From: Campylobacter lari subsp. lari
GTDB lineage: Bacteria > Campylobacterota > Campylobacteria > Campylobacterales > Campylobacteraceae
DNA length: 64,000 nucleotides
Reading direction: 5' to 3'
Assembly (NCBI RefSeq): GCF_013372185.1
Contig: NZ_CP053830.1
Location: 806,001-870,000 of the forward strand
Shown here: positions 33,396-42,558 of the stretch, in pieces
How positions within the stretch are numbered: position 1 is the stretch's first letter
How the letters are laid out: each line of letters starts with the position of its first letter
Notes under the pieces: model-generated
What the model was told of the DNA's origin: nothing
The model's database searches: none
Seen by the model: the letters and a program-made list of their open reading frames with translations, nothing else
Translations under genes and position numbers: made by a program

Positions 33396-35318
33396 ATGCA
33401 AACAAATACTTCTACTCTTACTCATATTGTGGATTTGGATTATTATACACATAATATAAGGGTTATCTCGCTTCATGCACAAATGTTCTCACATAATAAG
33501 CAAATAAAAAAAGATTTTTATAGCGAATTTGAAGATATATTAAATAAAGATAGTAAAATTCCTAGTTTTATTTATAAACAATATTCTAAATTTATTCTTC
33601 CTGATTTTTTAAAGAAAAACTTAAATTATCTAAAAAAATATTTAAATTTTAGCCAAGCAGAATGTGATGTGTTTGTGTTTTTTTACTATGCGAACAAAGG
33701 TCGTTTTGCCTTACATCAAGGATATAGCGCTGCTTTGGGTAAAAAAATTATAGAGAAAATTTTCAACCTTACCCCAAAAGATATCAACAAAGCTTTAAGT
33801 AATGATTCTATGCTTTTTAAGCTTGATGCTTTGTGTTATTATGATAGCGATGCATTTGGTATAGATATAAAAAATTTTGAAAATATTTTTACACAAGATA
33901 TTAGCAAAACCACACTTATGAGTGAATTTTCGTATTTTTTACCAAAAACTAGACTAAATTTGAGTGATTTTGACTATATACAAGAGGAATTTAATACCAT
34001 CACTACTTTTTTAAAAAAATCCCAAAAGGGAAATATTTTTATATATGGAAAAGCAGGTGTAGGTAAAAATGAGCTTAGCGCGCTCATAGCTAAAGAGCTT
34101 GGAAAAGAAGCATTGTGCGTTAAAGATTGTGAAGATGTAAAAAAATCAAATAGAATTTCAAATTTTTATGCACTAAAAAAGATCATTAATCCAAAAAAGC
34201 AAATGATAATATTTGATGAGTGTGAAGATAGTCTTTGCTATGATTCTTTAAAAGAAAAAATTAGAATTAATAAAATCTTAGATGAAGAAAATGGCATATG
34301 TGTGTTTTTATCAAATTCTAATGAGATGGATGAGGCGTATTTAAGACGCTTTGATATGATTTTAGAGCTTGAATGCATGCCAAAAGAAAAGAAAATTCAA
34401 AATATAAAAAATTTATTTGCCAAAAAAAGATTAAAAATAGATGAGGCGATTATAGAAAGCATAGCTTCTCACCCTGAACTTTCTCAAGGCGTGATATTAA
34501 AATGTGCAAACAATGCTAAGATCTTTAAAAACAAAAGCCAAGAAGTGTTTGTAAGGTTGATCAATGAGAATTTAAAAGCAAGATCACTTCGCACAATTTC
34601 AATGCCAAAAAAAGATAAAAAATATAATTTAAATTTAATAGAATGTGATTTAAATTTACAAGAGCTGATAAATAACATCAATGAAAACTCAAATTTGAGA
34701 ATTTTAAGCTATGGTATAGCAGGTAGTGGAAAAAGCGAGTTTGGCAAAGAATTAGCTAATGTTTTAAACAAAACTTTACATTCTTATAAGCTTAGTGATA
34801 TTTTAGATCCTTTTGTGGGAAATAATGAAAAAAATATCGCAAACATTTTCAAAAAAGCTTCTAATGATAATGCTATCTTACAGCTTGATGAAATCGATGC
34901 GTTAATTTATAGTAGAGACGAAGCAAATAAAAGCTGGGAAAAAAGCTTAGTCAATGAAATGCTTATGCAAATGGAAAATTTTGAAGGTATTTTCATAGCT
35001 TCTACAAACTACCTACAAAACCTTGATAAAGCTAGCATAAGAAGATTTGATCTAAAGATAGAATTTCAGGCACTAAAACAAGAAAAGCTTTTAAAGGCTT
35101 TTGAATTTTTTGCTAAAGAATTAAATTTAAGCTTTGATAAAAAGCAAATTGCAAAAAGACTCTTAAGACTTCAAAACATTTGTTTGGGCGATTTTGCGCT
35201 AATCCTTAGACAAAATAAAATTTTTAAAATCAAAAACGCCGATGAGTTTTTAGAAAAATTAGAAAAAGAATCAAAACTCAAATCAGATGATGAAAAAATC
35301 AACATGGGATTTTTATGA
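33396..35318 (+). CDS. Protein with two AAA+ ATPase modules
   Basis: A 640-residue cytoplasmic protein. After an N-terminal helical region (1-200) come two AAA+ modules. Module 1 has Walker A YGKAGVGKNE (from about 217) and Walker B MIIFDECED. Module 2 has Walker A GIAGSGKSE (from 440), Walker B AILQLDEIDAL, sensor-1 ASTNY and arginine-finger region ASIRRFDLKIEF. This is the classic remodelling type (Cdc48/FtsH-like core), not a clamp loader. Homologs occur in Campylobacter as solitary 'AAA family ATPase' genes. The role is unknown. A 28-residue membrane peptide starts within its stop codon, and the GmrSD-like gene follows. Confidence 0.75.
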   Translation: MQTNTSTLTHIVDLDYYTHNIRVISLHAQMFSHNKQIKKDFYSEFEDILNKDSKIPSFIYKQYSKFILPDFLKKNLNYLKKYLNFSQAECDVFVFFYYANKGRFALHQGYSAALGKKIIEKIFNLTPKDINKALSNDSMLFKLDALCYYDSDAFGIDIKNFENIFTQDISKTTLMSEFSYFLPKTRLNLSDFDYIQEEFNTITTFLKKSQKGNIFIYGKAGVGKNELSALIAKELGKEALCVKDCEDVKKSNRISNFYALKKIINPKKQMIIFDECEDSLCYDSLKEKIRINKILDEENGICVFLSNSNEMDEAYLRRFDMILELECMPKEKKIQNIKNLFAKKRLKIDEAIIESIASHPELSQGVILKCANNAKIFKNKSQEVFVRLINENLKARSLRTISMPKKDKKYNLNLIECDLNLQELINNINENSNLRILSYGIAGSGKSEFGKELANVLNKTLHSYKLSDILDPFVGNNEKNIANIFKKASNDNAILQLDEIDALIYSRDEANKSWEKSLVNEMLMQMENFEGIFIASTNYLQNLDKASIRRFDLKIEFQALKQEKLLKAFEFFAKELNLSFDKKQIAKRLLRLQNICLGDFALILRQNKIFKIKNADEFLEKLEKESKLKSDDEKINMGFL

Positions 35319-35401
35319 AAAGAATTTACGCTTATATAAAAAATAATTTATTTGATATAATCCTTATATTAGTAGTAATAATAACAGGAATTTTATTTTA
35401 A
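35315..35401 (+). CDS. 28-residue membrane peptide coupled to the AAA+ gene
   Basis: Short ORF with an ATGA overlap onto the AAA+ stop and GGGA 5 nt upstream. The peptide has a basic N-terminus (MKRIYAYIKNN) and a single very hydrophobic segment (LFDIILILVVIITGILF) reaching the C-terminus. It could be a small membrane partner of the ATPase or a toxin-like peptide. It does not resemble the two 20-residue peptides beyond hydrophobicity. No function is known. Confidence 0.45.
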   Translation: MKRIYAYIKNNLFDIILILVVIITGILF

Positions 35402-35456
35402 GCAAATAAAAATTAAATTTTAACTATAATAAATAAATTTTTTAAAAGGAGTAAAA

Positions 35457-37118
35457 ATGGAAATAAAAGCTAGCATAAGTAGTTTGGAGGATATATTAGC
35501 TGATAATAGAAAATTCTATCAAATACCAGACTATCAAAGACCATATTCTTGGGATAAAGAAAATCTATCGGATTTAATTGACGATTTATTTAATGCATAT
35601 ATTGACAATAAAGACGAAAATTATTTTTGCGGTTCTTTAGTTTTAGTAAATAATGAAAAAGACCAAAGATTTGATATTATAGATGGGCAACAAAGAATGA
35701 CCACTTTTATAATTTTATCTTGTGTTTTCAAAGCTTTATATTGGGAACAAATAAATGATAAAGCAAAAGATTTTATATTAAAATCTATTCAAGATAGATA
35801 TGAAGAAACAAAAAGAAAGTTAAGATTTCTAACAAATGAATATAATCAAAATAGTTTTGAGCAAAATGTTTTACAAGGTATAAATTTTAAAGAATTTAAA
35901 AATATCAGAGAAATGGAAAATGATTTAAAAAATAATAAATATATTATAAATGCTTATTATTTTAAAAATCTTTTACAAAATAAATTAAATGAATATAAAG
36001 AAATAAATATAAATGATTTTATAGTTTGGATATATGAAAAAGTAGTATTAACAGTTATAATTTGTCCATCTCAAGATAGTGCTATTAAAATATTTAATGT
36101 TTTAAATGATAGAGGTATGCCACTAAGTCCTGTTGATATTTTAAAATCATCATTGATGTATAATTTAGATGATGAAGATAGAAAAATATTTAAAGCTACT
36201 TGGAATTCCATAAATGATAATGTTGAAAATAATGGTTTAGAGTTATTTTCTTTATTAAATGTATATTTATATTACACCATAACTTCAAATCCTAAAACTA
36301 GACTAGATAAAGAATTATTAGATAATTTTAAAAAAAATAATAAAAATTCACTAGAAATAATTAATGATATACAAAATTTTTCAAAATCATATATAGATTT
36401 ATTAAAAATGGAAGATAAGTATATTTATTTATTAAAATATTTAAGACATGAAATATATTGGACTAGCATATTAACAACAGCTTTATTTAATAATTATGAG
36501 TATTTTAATGAACTTAAAAAATTACTATTATCTTATTATTATAAAAATTGGGTTGCTGGAAATACAGTTGCTACAATAAAACAAACAAGTTTTAGAATTT
36601 TAAAATTAGTAAAAGAAAAATCCGATATTCAGGAAATAAGAAGCGAAATATTAGAAAATATAAAAAATAATAACACAGAAGAAAATTATATGGAAAACCT
36701 AAAATATCATTATGTTTATGGTAAAAAATGGGATAAACCTATCTTACTAATGCTTGAATATTTTGCCACAGATAATAATCATCATAAATTTATACCTTTA
36801 AATGCAGATATACAAATAGAACATGTATTACCTATAAAATACAAAGAATATAACTGGGATAAAATATTTACAGAAGATGAAAGAGAAGATTGGACTAATG
36901 CGTTAGCAAATTTAACATTAATATCTATGAGAAAAAATGTTCAAGCGTTAAATTATGATTTTACTAGAAAAAAAGAAATTTATGCAAACAAAGAGGTTTT
37001 AACTTGCTATACAATAACTCAAGATATAATACATAATTATGCTGAGTGGAATGTAAAGTCTCTTGAAAAAAGAGAGAAAGATTTAATAGAAAAAATTTCA
37101 AACATATTATCAATTTAA
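35457..37118 (+). CDS. DUF262-DUF1524 protein (GmrSD-like, type IV restriction family)
   Basis: A 553-residue protein. The N-terminal DUF262/ParB-like domain has YQIPDYQRPYSW, then FDIIDGQQRMTTF (the DGQQR motif). The C-terminal DUF1524 domain has the HNH-type signature (IEHVLPIKY, then WTNALANLTLISMRKNVQAL). Fused GmrSD proteins cleave modified (glucosylated hydroxymethylcytosine) phage DNA, and related DUF262 proteins work in several defence systems. ATG 35457 follows AAAAGGAG. It is very A-rich (runs of Asn/Lys/Ile) even for this genome, which suggests transfer. Confidence 0.8.
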   Translation: MEIKASISSLEDILADNRKFYQIPDYQRPYSWDKENLSDLIDDLFNAYIDNKDENYFCGSLVLVNNEKDQRFDIIDGQQRMTTFIILSCVFKALYWEQINDKAKDFILKSIQDRYEETKRKLRFLTNEYNQNSFEQNVLQGINFKEFKNIREMENDLKNNKYIINAYYFKNLLQNKLNEYKEININDFIVWIYEKVVLTVIICPSQDSAIKIFNVLNDRGMPLSPVDILKSSLMYNLDDEDRKIFKATWNSINDNVENNGLELFSLLNVYLYYTITSNPKTRLDKELLDNFKKNNKNSLEIINDIQNFSKSYIDLLKMEDKYIYLLKYLRHEIYWTSILTTALFNNYEYFNELKKLLLSYYYKNWVAGNTVATIKQTSFRILKLVKEKSDIQEIRSEILENIKNNNTEENYMENLKYHYVYGKKWDKPILLMLEYFATDNNHHKFIPLNADIQIEHVLPIKYKEYNWDKIFTEDEREDWTNALANLTLISMRKNVQALNYDFTRKKEIYANKEVLTCYTITQDIIHNYAEWNVKSLEKREKDLIEKISNILSI

Positions 37119-37142
37119 GCTATGATTATCATAGCTTAAATT
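37112..37142. terminator. Bidirectional terminator between the GmrSD-like gene and dnaE
   Basis: AATTTAAGCTATGAT (37112-37126) and ATCATAGCTTAAATT (37128-37142) form an almost uninterrupted perfect inverted repeat between convergent genes. It includes the stop codon of the upstream gene. Confidence 0.65.
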
Positions 37143-37147
37143 AATAT

Positions 37148-40100
37148 TTAACCTTTACATTTTTGAGCTATCACATCCATAGCTTCTTGTGAGAGAACAA
37201 AATTTGTATGATAAAGCAAGCAACTACCCATATCAAGTACTTTTAGTACAAGCTTTTTATTATTAGTATCTTTTGGATTGTGCCTTGTATTAGCTAGATC
37301 ATAAATTTCATACACCATATCTTTACTAAGCTTGTTAATATCAAGTTCTATGATATTTTCTTCAAATTTCATAGGCTCTTGCGTGAATTCTTCTTTGTTT
37401 TCTTTTTTTACAAAGCTTTTTTTCTTACTAAAAGATTTTAGCTCATTTTCCTTTGCTTCTTCTAGGGTGTAAATTTCATTTAAACTAAAGCTTAAGTCAT
37501 TGTCATTGTTTTTATATCTTAGTAAAAAAGCAAAGGCTTCATCTTTGCTTTCTTTAAAAAGTGCTTCAACTTTTTCTACTTGAGCTTCAAAAATAATCAT
37601 ATCAAAAGTAGAATAAAAGTCTAAAACCACGGCCTTAGCATACCTTTTACCACTTTTACTCATCATCGATTTAAAATCTTCAATCTTTCCTACAACCAAA
37701 AGCTCGCCTTCGCCTTTGAGTGTTTCAAAATCCATACTTTTAAAATACTCTATGCCTTCTATTTGACTTGCAAATTTATCTAAAGGGTGGCCTGATACAT
37801 AAATTCCTAAGATTTCCTTTTCATAGCCTAGTTTTTCCATTAGTTCAAATTCTACCTTGCTATCATGAAGCCCTACTTTGATATCTGCAGCTATTTCCTC
37901 TTCTCCAAAAAGTGAAGCAGTAGAGTTTCTTTTAACTTCAGCGATTTTTCTACTTGTTTCTGAAATAAGCTCAAGATTATCTACCAAACATTTTCTAGTA
38001 TAGCCAAACTCATCAAAAGCACCTGATTTAGCTAAATTTTCTATGGTTTTTTTATTAATCTTAGTTGGGTCAATCGAGCTTATAAAATCATCAAAATCAC
38101 TAAAGCCCTCTTCTTTGCGAATAGCCATGATATTTTCTATCGCAGGAATTCCCACACTTTTAATCGCTCCAAGCCCATAAATAATAGCTTCAGAACCATC
38201 TTCAAGCTTAGTTGCACTAAATTCTCTTTGGGCTTTATTGATACTTGGTGGCAAAAGCTTGATATTCATTCTTTTCATCTCTTCAATGTATTTTGCAACC
38301 TTGTCTACATTGCTTTCTTCACTTGTTAAAAGCGCAGCCATAAACTCACTTGGATAATAAGTCTTTAAATACGCTGTTTGAAAAGTTATAAGTGCATATG
38401 CTGCAGAGTGGGATTTGTTAAAGCCATATTCAGCAAATTTTAAAATAAGCTCAAATAAATCATCAGCCTTTTTCTCATCATAGCCTTGTTTTTTAGCTCC
38501 TTCTAAATACTCTGCTTTAAGATTGTCCAAAATTTCTCTTTTTTTCTTACCCATAGCACGACGCACATTATCAGCTCCACCCAAAGAAAAACCACCAATT
38601 TTTTGCACTATTTGCATAACCTGCTCTTGATAAACTATAACCCCATAAGTGTTTTCAAGTATAGGTTTTAAATCTTCAAATGCATAAGTAGCAGCTTTTC
38701 TACCATGCTTGATATCGATAAAATCATCCACCATCCCACTATCAAGTGGCCCTGGTCTATATAAAGCTAAAACCGCGATTAAATCTTCAAATCTTTCAGG
38801 CTTTAACCTAGCATTTAAACTTTGCATACCGCCTGATTCTATTTGGAAAATGCCCAAGGTATTACCACTTTGTATGGTTTTATAAACCTTAGGATCATTC
38901 ATATCAATCTTTTCCCAAATCACATCTTTACCATAACGCTTTTTTACTAGCTTAATCGCATTATCAATCACCGTAAGAGTTTTTAAACCCAAAAAGTCAA
39001 ATTTGATTAAATCCACATCTTCAAGATATTCTTTAGAATACTGCGTAACTAAATGACGCTCATCGTTTTTGCTTTGTCTAAAAAGTGGAGCTTTATTCCA
39101 CAAAGCTTCATTAGATATCACAACTCCGGCTGCGTGCATACCTGCGTTTCTATTTAAACCCTCTAATGCCTTAGCAAAGTCCCAAACTTGACGTCCTTTT
39201 GGATGAGAATTTACAAATTCAGCTATTTTTGGTTCTTGCTCATAGGCTTTTTCTAAAGTAATTTTTAGCTCTTCAGGAACTAATTTTGCCAAAGCATCTG
39301 CATCAGGTATGCTCATATCACAAACCCTAGCTACATCACGGATTACTCCCTTTGCTAAAAGCTTACCAAAGGTAATGACTTGTGCAACCTTTTCAGCTCC
39401 GTATTTATCAATAACATAATCAATCACTTCCCCTCTTCTATCTTGGCAAAAATCCACGTCAATATCGGGCATTGATACACGCTCAGGATTTAAAAATCTC
39501 TCAAAAAGAAGATTATAAGGTATAGGATCTAAATCTGTAATTTTCAAACAATACGAAACCAAACTCCCTGCAGCACTCCCACGCCCTGGGCCAACTGGTA
39601 TATCTTTTTCCTTAGCTGCAGCAATAAAATCATGAACAATTAACATATAACCTGAAAATTTCATATTTTTAATAATACTAATTTCTAAATCAAGTCTATC
39701 TTTATACTCTTGGTGTTTACTCTCATCGATAAATTGAAGTCTTTCTTCTAAGCCCTTTTTACAAAGATACTCAAAGACTATATCATCATTATCAAAGCTA
39801 AATTCTTGATCTTCTTGACTTAAACTTAAGCCATATTTTTTCGCATATTCACGGGTAAATTTAAAATTTGGTGGGGTAGGATCGCCTAGTTTTAATTCAA
39901 GATTGCATTTATTAGCTATTTCTTGGGTATTTTCAATAGCTTCAGGAATATCAGCAAAAAGCTCACTCATTTGCTCTGGTGTTTTTACATAAAACTCATG
40001 CACTTCATGTCTTAAACGCCCAGGATCATCAAGCTTAACCCCCATAGCTATACACATAAATACTTCATGTGCAGCTGCTCTTTCTTTAAAAGTATAATGC

Positions 40101-40741
40101 GTATCATTAGTAGCTATGATTTTTATATCAAGTTCTTTAGCAAGTTTTATAATAGACTCATCAATAAATTTTTGATCCTCAATACCATGACGCATAATTT
40201 CAAGGTAAAAATCATCTCCAAAAACCTTTTTATACCAAAGCGCAGCTTCCTTTGCACCCTCATAACCCTTTGCGCCAAATTTTAAATTTCTTTCACTTTT
40301 GGTATTTAAATGCCAATTAACCTCTCCTTGCAAACACGCAGAAGAGCAAATCAAACCCTCACTATGTTTTTGCAAAAGCTTTTTGTTAATCCTTGGGTAA
40401 TAATACAAACCATGTATATAACTTTGCGAGCTTAAATACATTAAATTTTTATAGCCAATTTCATTTTTAGCAAATAAACAAACATGAAAGCGTTGTCTTG
40501 AGCTTTTATCACTTATATCATCGTGATTGTGCAAATATGCTTCAAGCCCTATGATAGGCTTTATCCCCTCAGCTCTCATCGTTTTATAAAAATCAATCGC
40601 GCCAAACATATTTCCATGATCTGTCATAGCAACACTACTTGCACCTTGAGCTTTTAGCGTTTTAGCAAGCTCTTTGAGTTTGTTTGCTCCATCAAGTAAA
40701 GAATATTCTGTGTGTAAATGTAAATGTGTAAATTGGCTCAT
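37148..40741 (-). CDS. dnaE: DNA polymerase III alpha subunit
   Basis: Replicative polymerase catalytic subunit of 1197 residues, full length. The PHP domain opens the protein (FTHLHLHTEYSLLDGA, MTDHGNMFGAI). The polymerase active site includes PGRGSAAGSLVSYCL and MPDIDVDFCQDRRGEVIDY. Downstream are helix-hairpin-helix/OB parts (GELLVVGKIEDFKSMMSKSGKRYA). Single-gene unit with the terminator described above. Confidence 0.96.
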   Translation of the reverse strand: MSQFTHLHLHTEYSLLDGANKLKELAKTLKAQGASSVAMTDHGNMFGAIDFYKTMRAEGIKPIIGLEAYLHNHDDISDKSSRQRFHVCLFAKNEIGYKNLMYLSSQSYIHGLYYYPRINKKLLQKHSEGLICSSACLQGEVNWHLNTKSERNLKFGAKGYEGAKEAALWYKKVFGDDFYLEIMRHGIEDQKFIDESIIKLAKELDIKIIATNDTHYTFKERAAAHEVFMCIAMGVKLDDPGRLRHEVHEFYVKTPEQMSELFADIPEAIENTQEIANKCNLELKLGDPTPPNFKFTREYAKKYGLSLSQEDQEFSFDNDDIVFEYLCKKGLEERLQFIDESKHQEYKDRLDLEISIIKNMKFSGYMLIVHDFIAAAKEKDIPVGPGRGSAAGSLVSYCLKITDLDPIPYNLLFERFLNPERVSMPDIDVDFCQDRRGEVIDYVIDKYGAEKVAQVITFGKLLAKGVIRDVARVCDMSIPDADALAKLVPEELKITLEKAYEQEPKIAEFVNSHPKGRQVWDFAKALEGLNRNAGMHAAGVVISNEALWNKAPLFRQSKNDERHLVTQYSKEYLEDVDLIKFDFLGLKTLTVIDNAIKLVKKRYGKDVIWEKIDMNDPKVYKTIQSGNTLGIFQIESGGMQSLNARLKPERFEDLIAVLALYRPGPLDSGMVDDFIDIKHGRKAATYAFEDLKPILENTYGVIVYQEQVMQIVQKIGGFSLGGADNVRRAMGKKKREILDNLKAEYLEGAKKQGYDEKKADDLFELILKFAEYGFNKSHSAAYALITFQTAYLKTYYPSEFMAALLTSEESNVDKVAKYIEEMKRMNIKLLPPSINKAQREFSATKLEDGSEAIIYGLGAIKSVGIPAIENIMAIRKEEGFSDFDDFISSIDPTKINKKTIENLAKSGAFDEFGYTRKCLVDNLELISETSRKIAEVKRNSTASLFGEEEIAADIKVGLHDSKVEFELMEKLGYEKEILGIYVSGHPLDKFASQIEGIEYFKSMDFETLKGEGELLVVGKIEDFKSMMSKSGKRYAKAVVLDFYSTFDMIIFEAQVEKVEALFKESKDEAFAFLLRYKNNDNDLSFSLNEIYTLEEAKENELKSFSKKKSFVKKENKEEFTQEPMKFEENIIELDINKLSKDMVYEIYDLANTRHNPKDTNNKKLVLKVLDMGSCLLYHTNFVLSQEAMDVIAQKCKG

Positions 40742-40811
40742 ATTTTCCCTTGTATTTTTTTATTATTATAAAAAAAAACCTTAAATTTAAAACTTACAAG
40801 CATAAAAAATG

Positions 40812-40817
40812 TATAAT
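40812..40817 (+). promoter_or_regulatory. -10 element of the selW-like gene
   Basis: TATAAT preceded by ATG (AATGTATAAT) 27 bp before the start codon. It lies in the divergent space between dnaE and the selenoprotein gene. Confidence 0.5.
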
Positions 40818-40844
40818 AGCTTACTTTCAAAAAAGGAGTAAAAA

Positions 40845-41084
40845 ATGGAAGTAAAAATTTATTATTGTAATCTTTGAAATTACAAACCACAAGCTGCAAG
40901 GGTTGCAGAAGAAATACAAAATGAATTCAAAGATGTGCAAATTTCTACCATAGAAAAAGGTGGTGGGCATTTTATAGTAGAAGTAAATGGTAAGATTATT
41001 TACTCTAAAAAAGACTTATTTAACTGCGAAGTAGATAGATTTCCTCATGAGGGTGAAATCACCAAGCTTATGAAACAAATGTAA
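40845..41084 (+). CDS. SelW/Rdx-family selenoprotein with in-frame TGA (Sec11)
   Basis: A 79-residue reading frame from ATG 40845 (AAAAGGAG upstream) to TAA 41082-41084, continuous except for TGA at 40875-40877. The N-terminus reads MEVKIYYCNL-U-NYKPQAARVAEE, giving CxxU, the redox motif of SelW/Rdx proteins. The C-terminal part (GGGHFIVEVNGKIIYSKKDL, then RFPHEGEI) is also typical. A hairpin CTGCA-AGGGT-TGCAG lies about 17-32 nt after the TGA with G and U in its loop, as expected of a bacterial SECIS. Likely a thioredoxin-like antioxidant selenoprotein. Automatic annotation often misses or truncates it because of the TGA. Confidence 0.88.
40894..40908 (+). promoter_or_regulatory. Putative bacterial SECIS hairpin
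   Basis: CTGCA (40894-40898), loop AGGGT, TGCAG (40904-40908), starting 17 nt after the TGA codon. Position and a small G/U-containing loop fit recognition by SelB. Confidence 0.55.
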
Positions 41085-41107
41085 GCTAAACCCTCATTAA
41101 TGGGGGT

Positions 41108-41674
41108 TTATTTTGTTAAAGGAACAAGCATACCTTCATAAAGTTTTTGATAAATTTCTTCTGAGCATAAATGCTTAACAAGTTCTAAACCAAACAAAAT
41201 AGCCGTAGCAGGTCCAGCTGCAGTGATGACATTTTCATTTACTATGACTGCTTTATTTATTCTTGTGCCCTCAATGCCTACTTCACAACCAGGATAGCAA
41301 GAAAACTCACCCTTAATCACCCCTGCTTTTGCTAACACCATAGGTGAAGCACAAATAGCAGCTACGATTTTTTGTTTTGCGTGTAAATCTTGTATGATTT
41401 TTATGATGGTTGGATTGTTTTTAAGATTCATCATACCTTCAAATCCACCTGCTAAAGCGATTGCATCTAAATTTTCTTGATCAATACTAGCTAAGCTCAC
41501 ATCAGCCTTTATGCAAATTCCATTAGCACCTTGTACTAAAAGCTCATCATCAAGCGAAGCTATAATCACTTCTAAATTCCCACTAGCTTCCCCTGCTCTT
41601 TTTAAAACATCAGCTATACCTATAAATTCAGCCTCTTCAAAACCCTTTGCCAAAGGCACTAAAACTTTTTTCAT
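41108..41674 (-). CDS. DJ-1/PfpI family protein
   Basis: A 188-residue protein of the DJ-1/ThiJ family. The nucleophile-elbow cysteine is in VAAICASPMVLAKAG, and the family glutamate is in PLAKGFEEAEF. Members act as deglycase-, glyoxalase- or chaperone-like stress proteins; the exact activity cannot be read from sequence. It is 11 bp downstream of the amidase gene on the same strand and probably cotranscribed. Confidence 0.85.
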   Translation of the reverse strand: MKKVLVPLAKGFEEAEFIGIADVLKRAGEASGNLEVIIASLDDELLVQGANGICIKADVSLASIDQENLDAIALAGGFEGMMNLKNNPTIIKIIQDLHAKQKIVAAICASPMVLAKAGVIKGEFSCYPGCEVGIEGTRINKAVIVNENVITAAGPATAILFGLELVKHLCSEEIYQKLYEGMLVPLTK

Positions 41675-41685
41675 TTTTTCTCCTT

Positions 41686-42558
41686 TTAGTCGATAAATCT
41701 TTTATTTAATTCATGAAAATACTCTATGCGTCTATCGCGTAAAAATGGCCACCATCTACGCACATTTTCACATCTTTGCATGTCAATTTCAACGATTTTA
41801 CAAAGCTCTTGTTTATCATCAGCCCTAAAAAGCTCTTCGCCTTGAGCCCCAAAAACAAAAGAATTCCCCCAAAATCTTATGCCATCTTCCACGCCGCTTT
41901 CATCTTTTTCAAAACCCACTCTATTTATACTCACAACAGGTAAGCCATTAGCTATAGCATGACCTCTTTGCACGCCTATCCAAGCTTCAAGCTGTCTTTG
42001 TTTTTCTTCTTTGCTATCTTTATCAAACCAACCTATAGCAGTAGGATAAATCAAAATTTGAGCTCCTTTTAAAGCCATTAACCTAGCAGCCTCAGGGTAC
42101 CATTGATCCCAGCATATTAAAACTCCAAGCTTTCCAACGCTTGTTTGTATAGGTTCAAAACCTAAATCACCTGGGGTAAAATAAAATTTTTCATAAAAAC
42201 AAGGATCATCAGGAATATGCATTTTACGGTATTTGCCTGCTATAGAGCCATCTTTTTCAAATACCACACTAGTATTATGATAAAGCCCTGCGCTTCTTTT
42301 TTCAAATAAAGAAGTTACCAAAACAACTTTATTTTCTTTGGCTACATTTGACCAAAAATTGATATCTTTTTCATAATCATTTGCTAAATCAAAAAAGTCT
42401 GTGTTTTCACTTTGACAAAAATACTGCGTTTGATGAAGCTCTTGTAAGCATACAAGCTCAGCCTTTTCCTTTGCTGCTTGTTTGATAAGTTCGCATGTTT
42501 TTTCTATAGTTTTTTCTTTATTTTGTTTAAATTCTTGCTGTATGAGTGCTAATTTCAT
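41686..42558 (-). CDS. aguB: N-carbamoylputrescine amidase
   Basis: Nitrilase-superfamily enzyme of about 290 residues that hydrolyses N-carbamoylputrescine to putrescine. The catalytic Glu (LQELHQTQYF), Lys (YRKMHIPDDP) and Cys (LICWDQWYPEAARL) are present. I start at ATG 42558, 6 nt or so after AAAGGAG; a 10-codon extension (to 42588) lacks support. It overlaps the upstream cation transporter gene by 32 nt. With aguA two genes upstream it completes the agmatine route to putrescine. Confidence 0.92.
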   Translation of the reverse strand: MKLALIQQEFKQNKEKTIEKTCELIKQAAKEKAELVCLQELHQTQYFCQSENTDFFDLANDYEKDINFWSNVAKENKVVLVTSLFEKRSAGLYHNTSVVFEKDGSIAGKYRKMHIPDDPCFYEKFYFTPGDLGFEPIQTSVGKLGVLICWDQWYPEAARLMALKGAQILIYPTAIGWFDKDSKEEKQRQLEAWIGVQRGHAIANGLPVVSINRVGFEKDESGVEDGIRFWGNSFVFGAQGEELFRADDKQELCKIVEIDMQRCENVRRWWPFLRDRRIEYFHELNKRFID

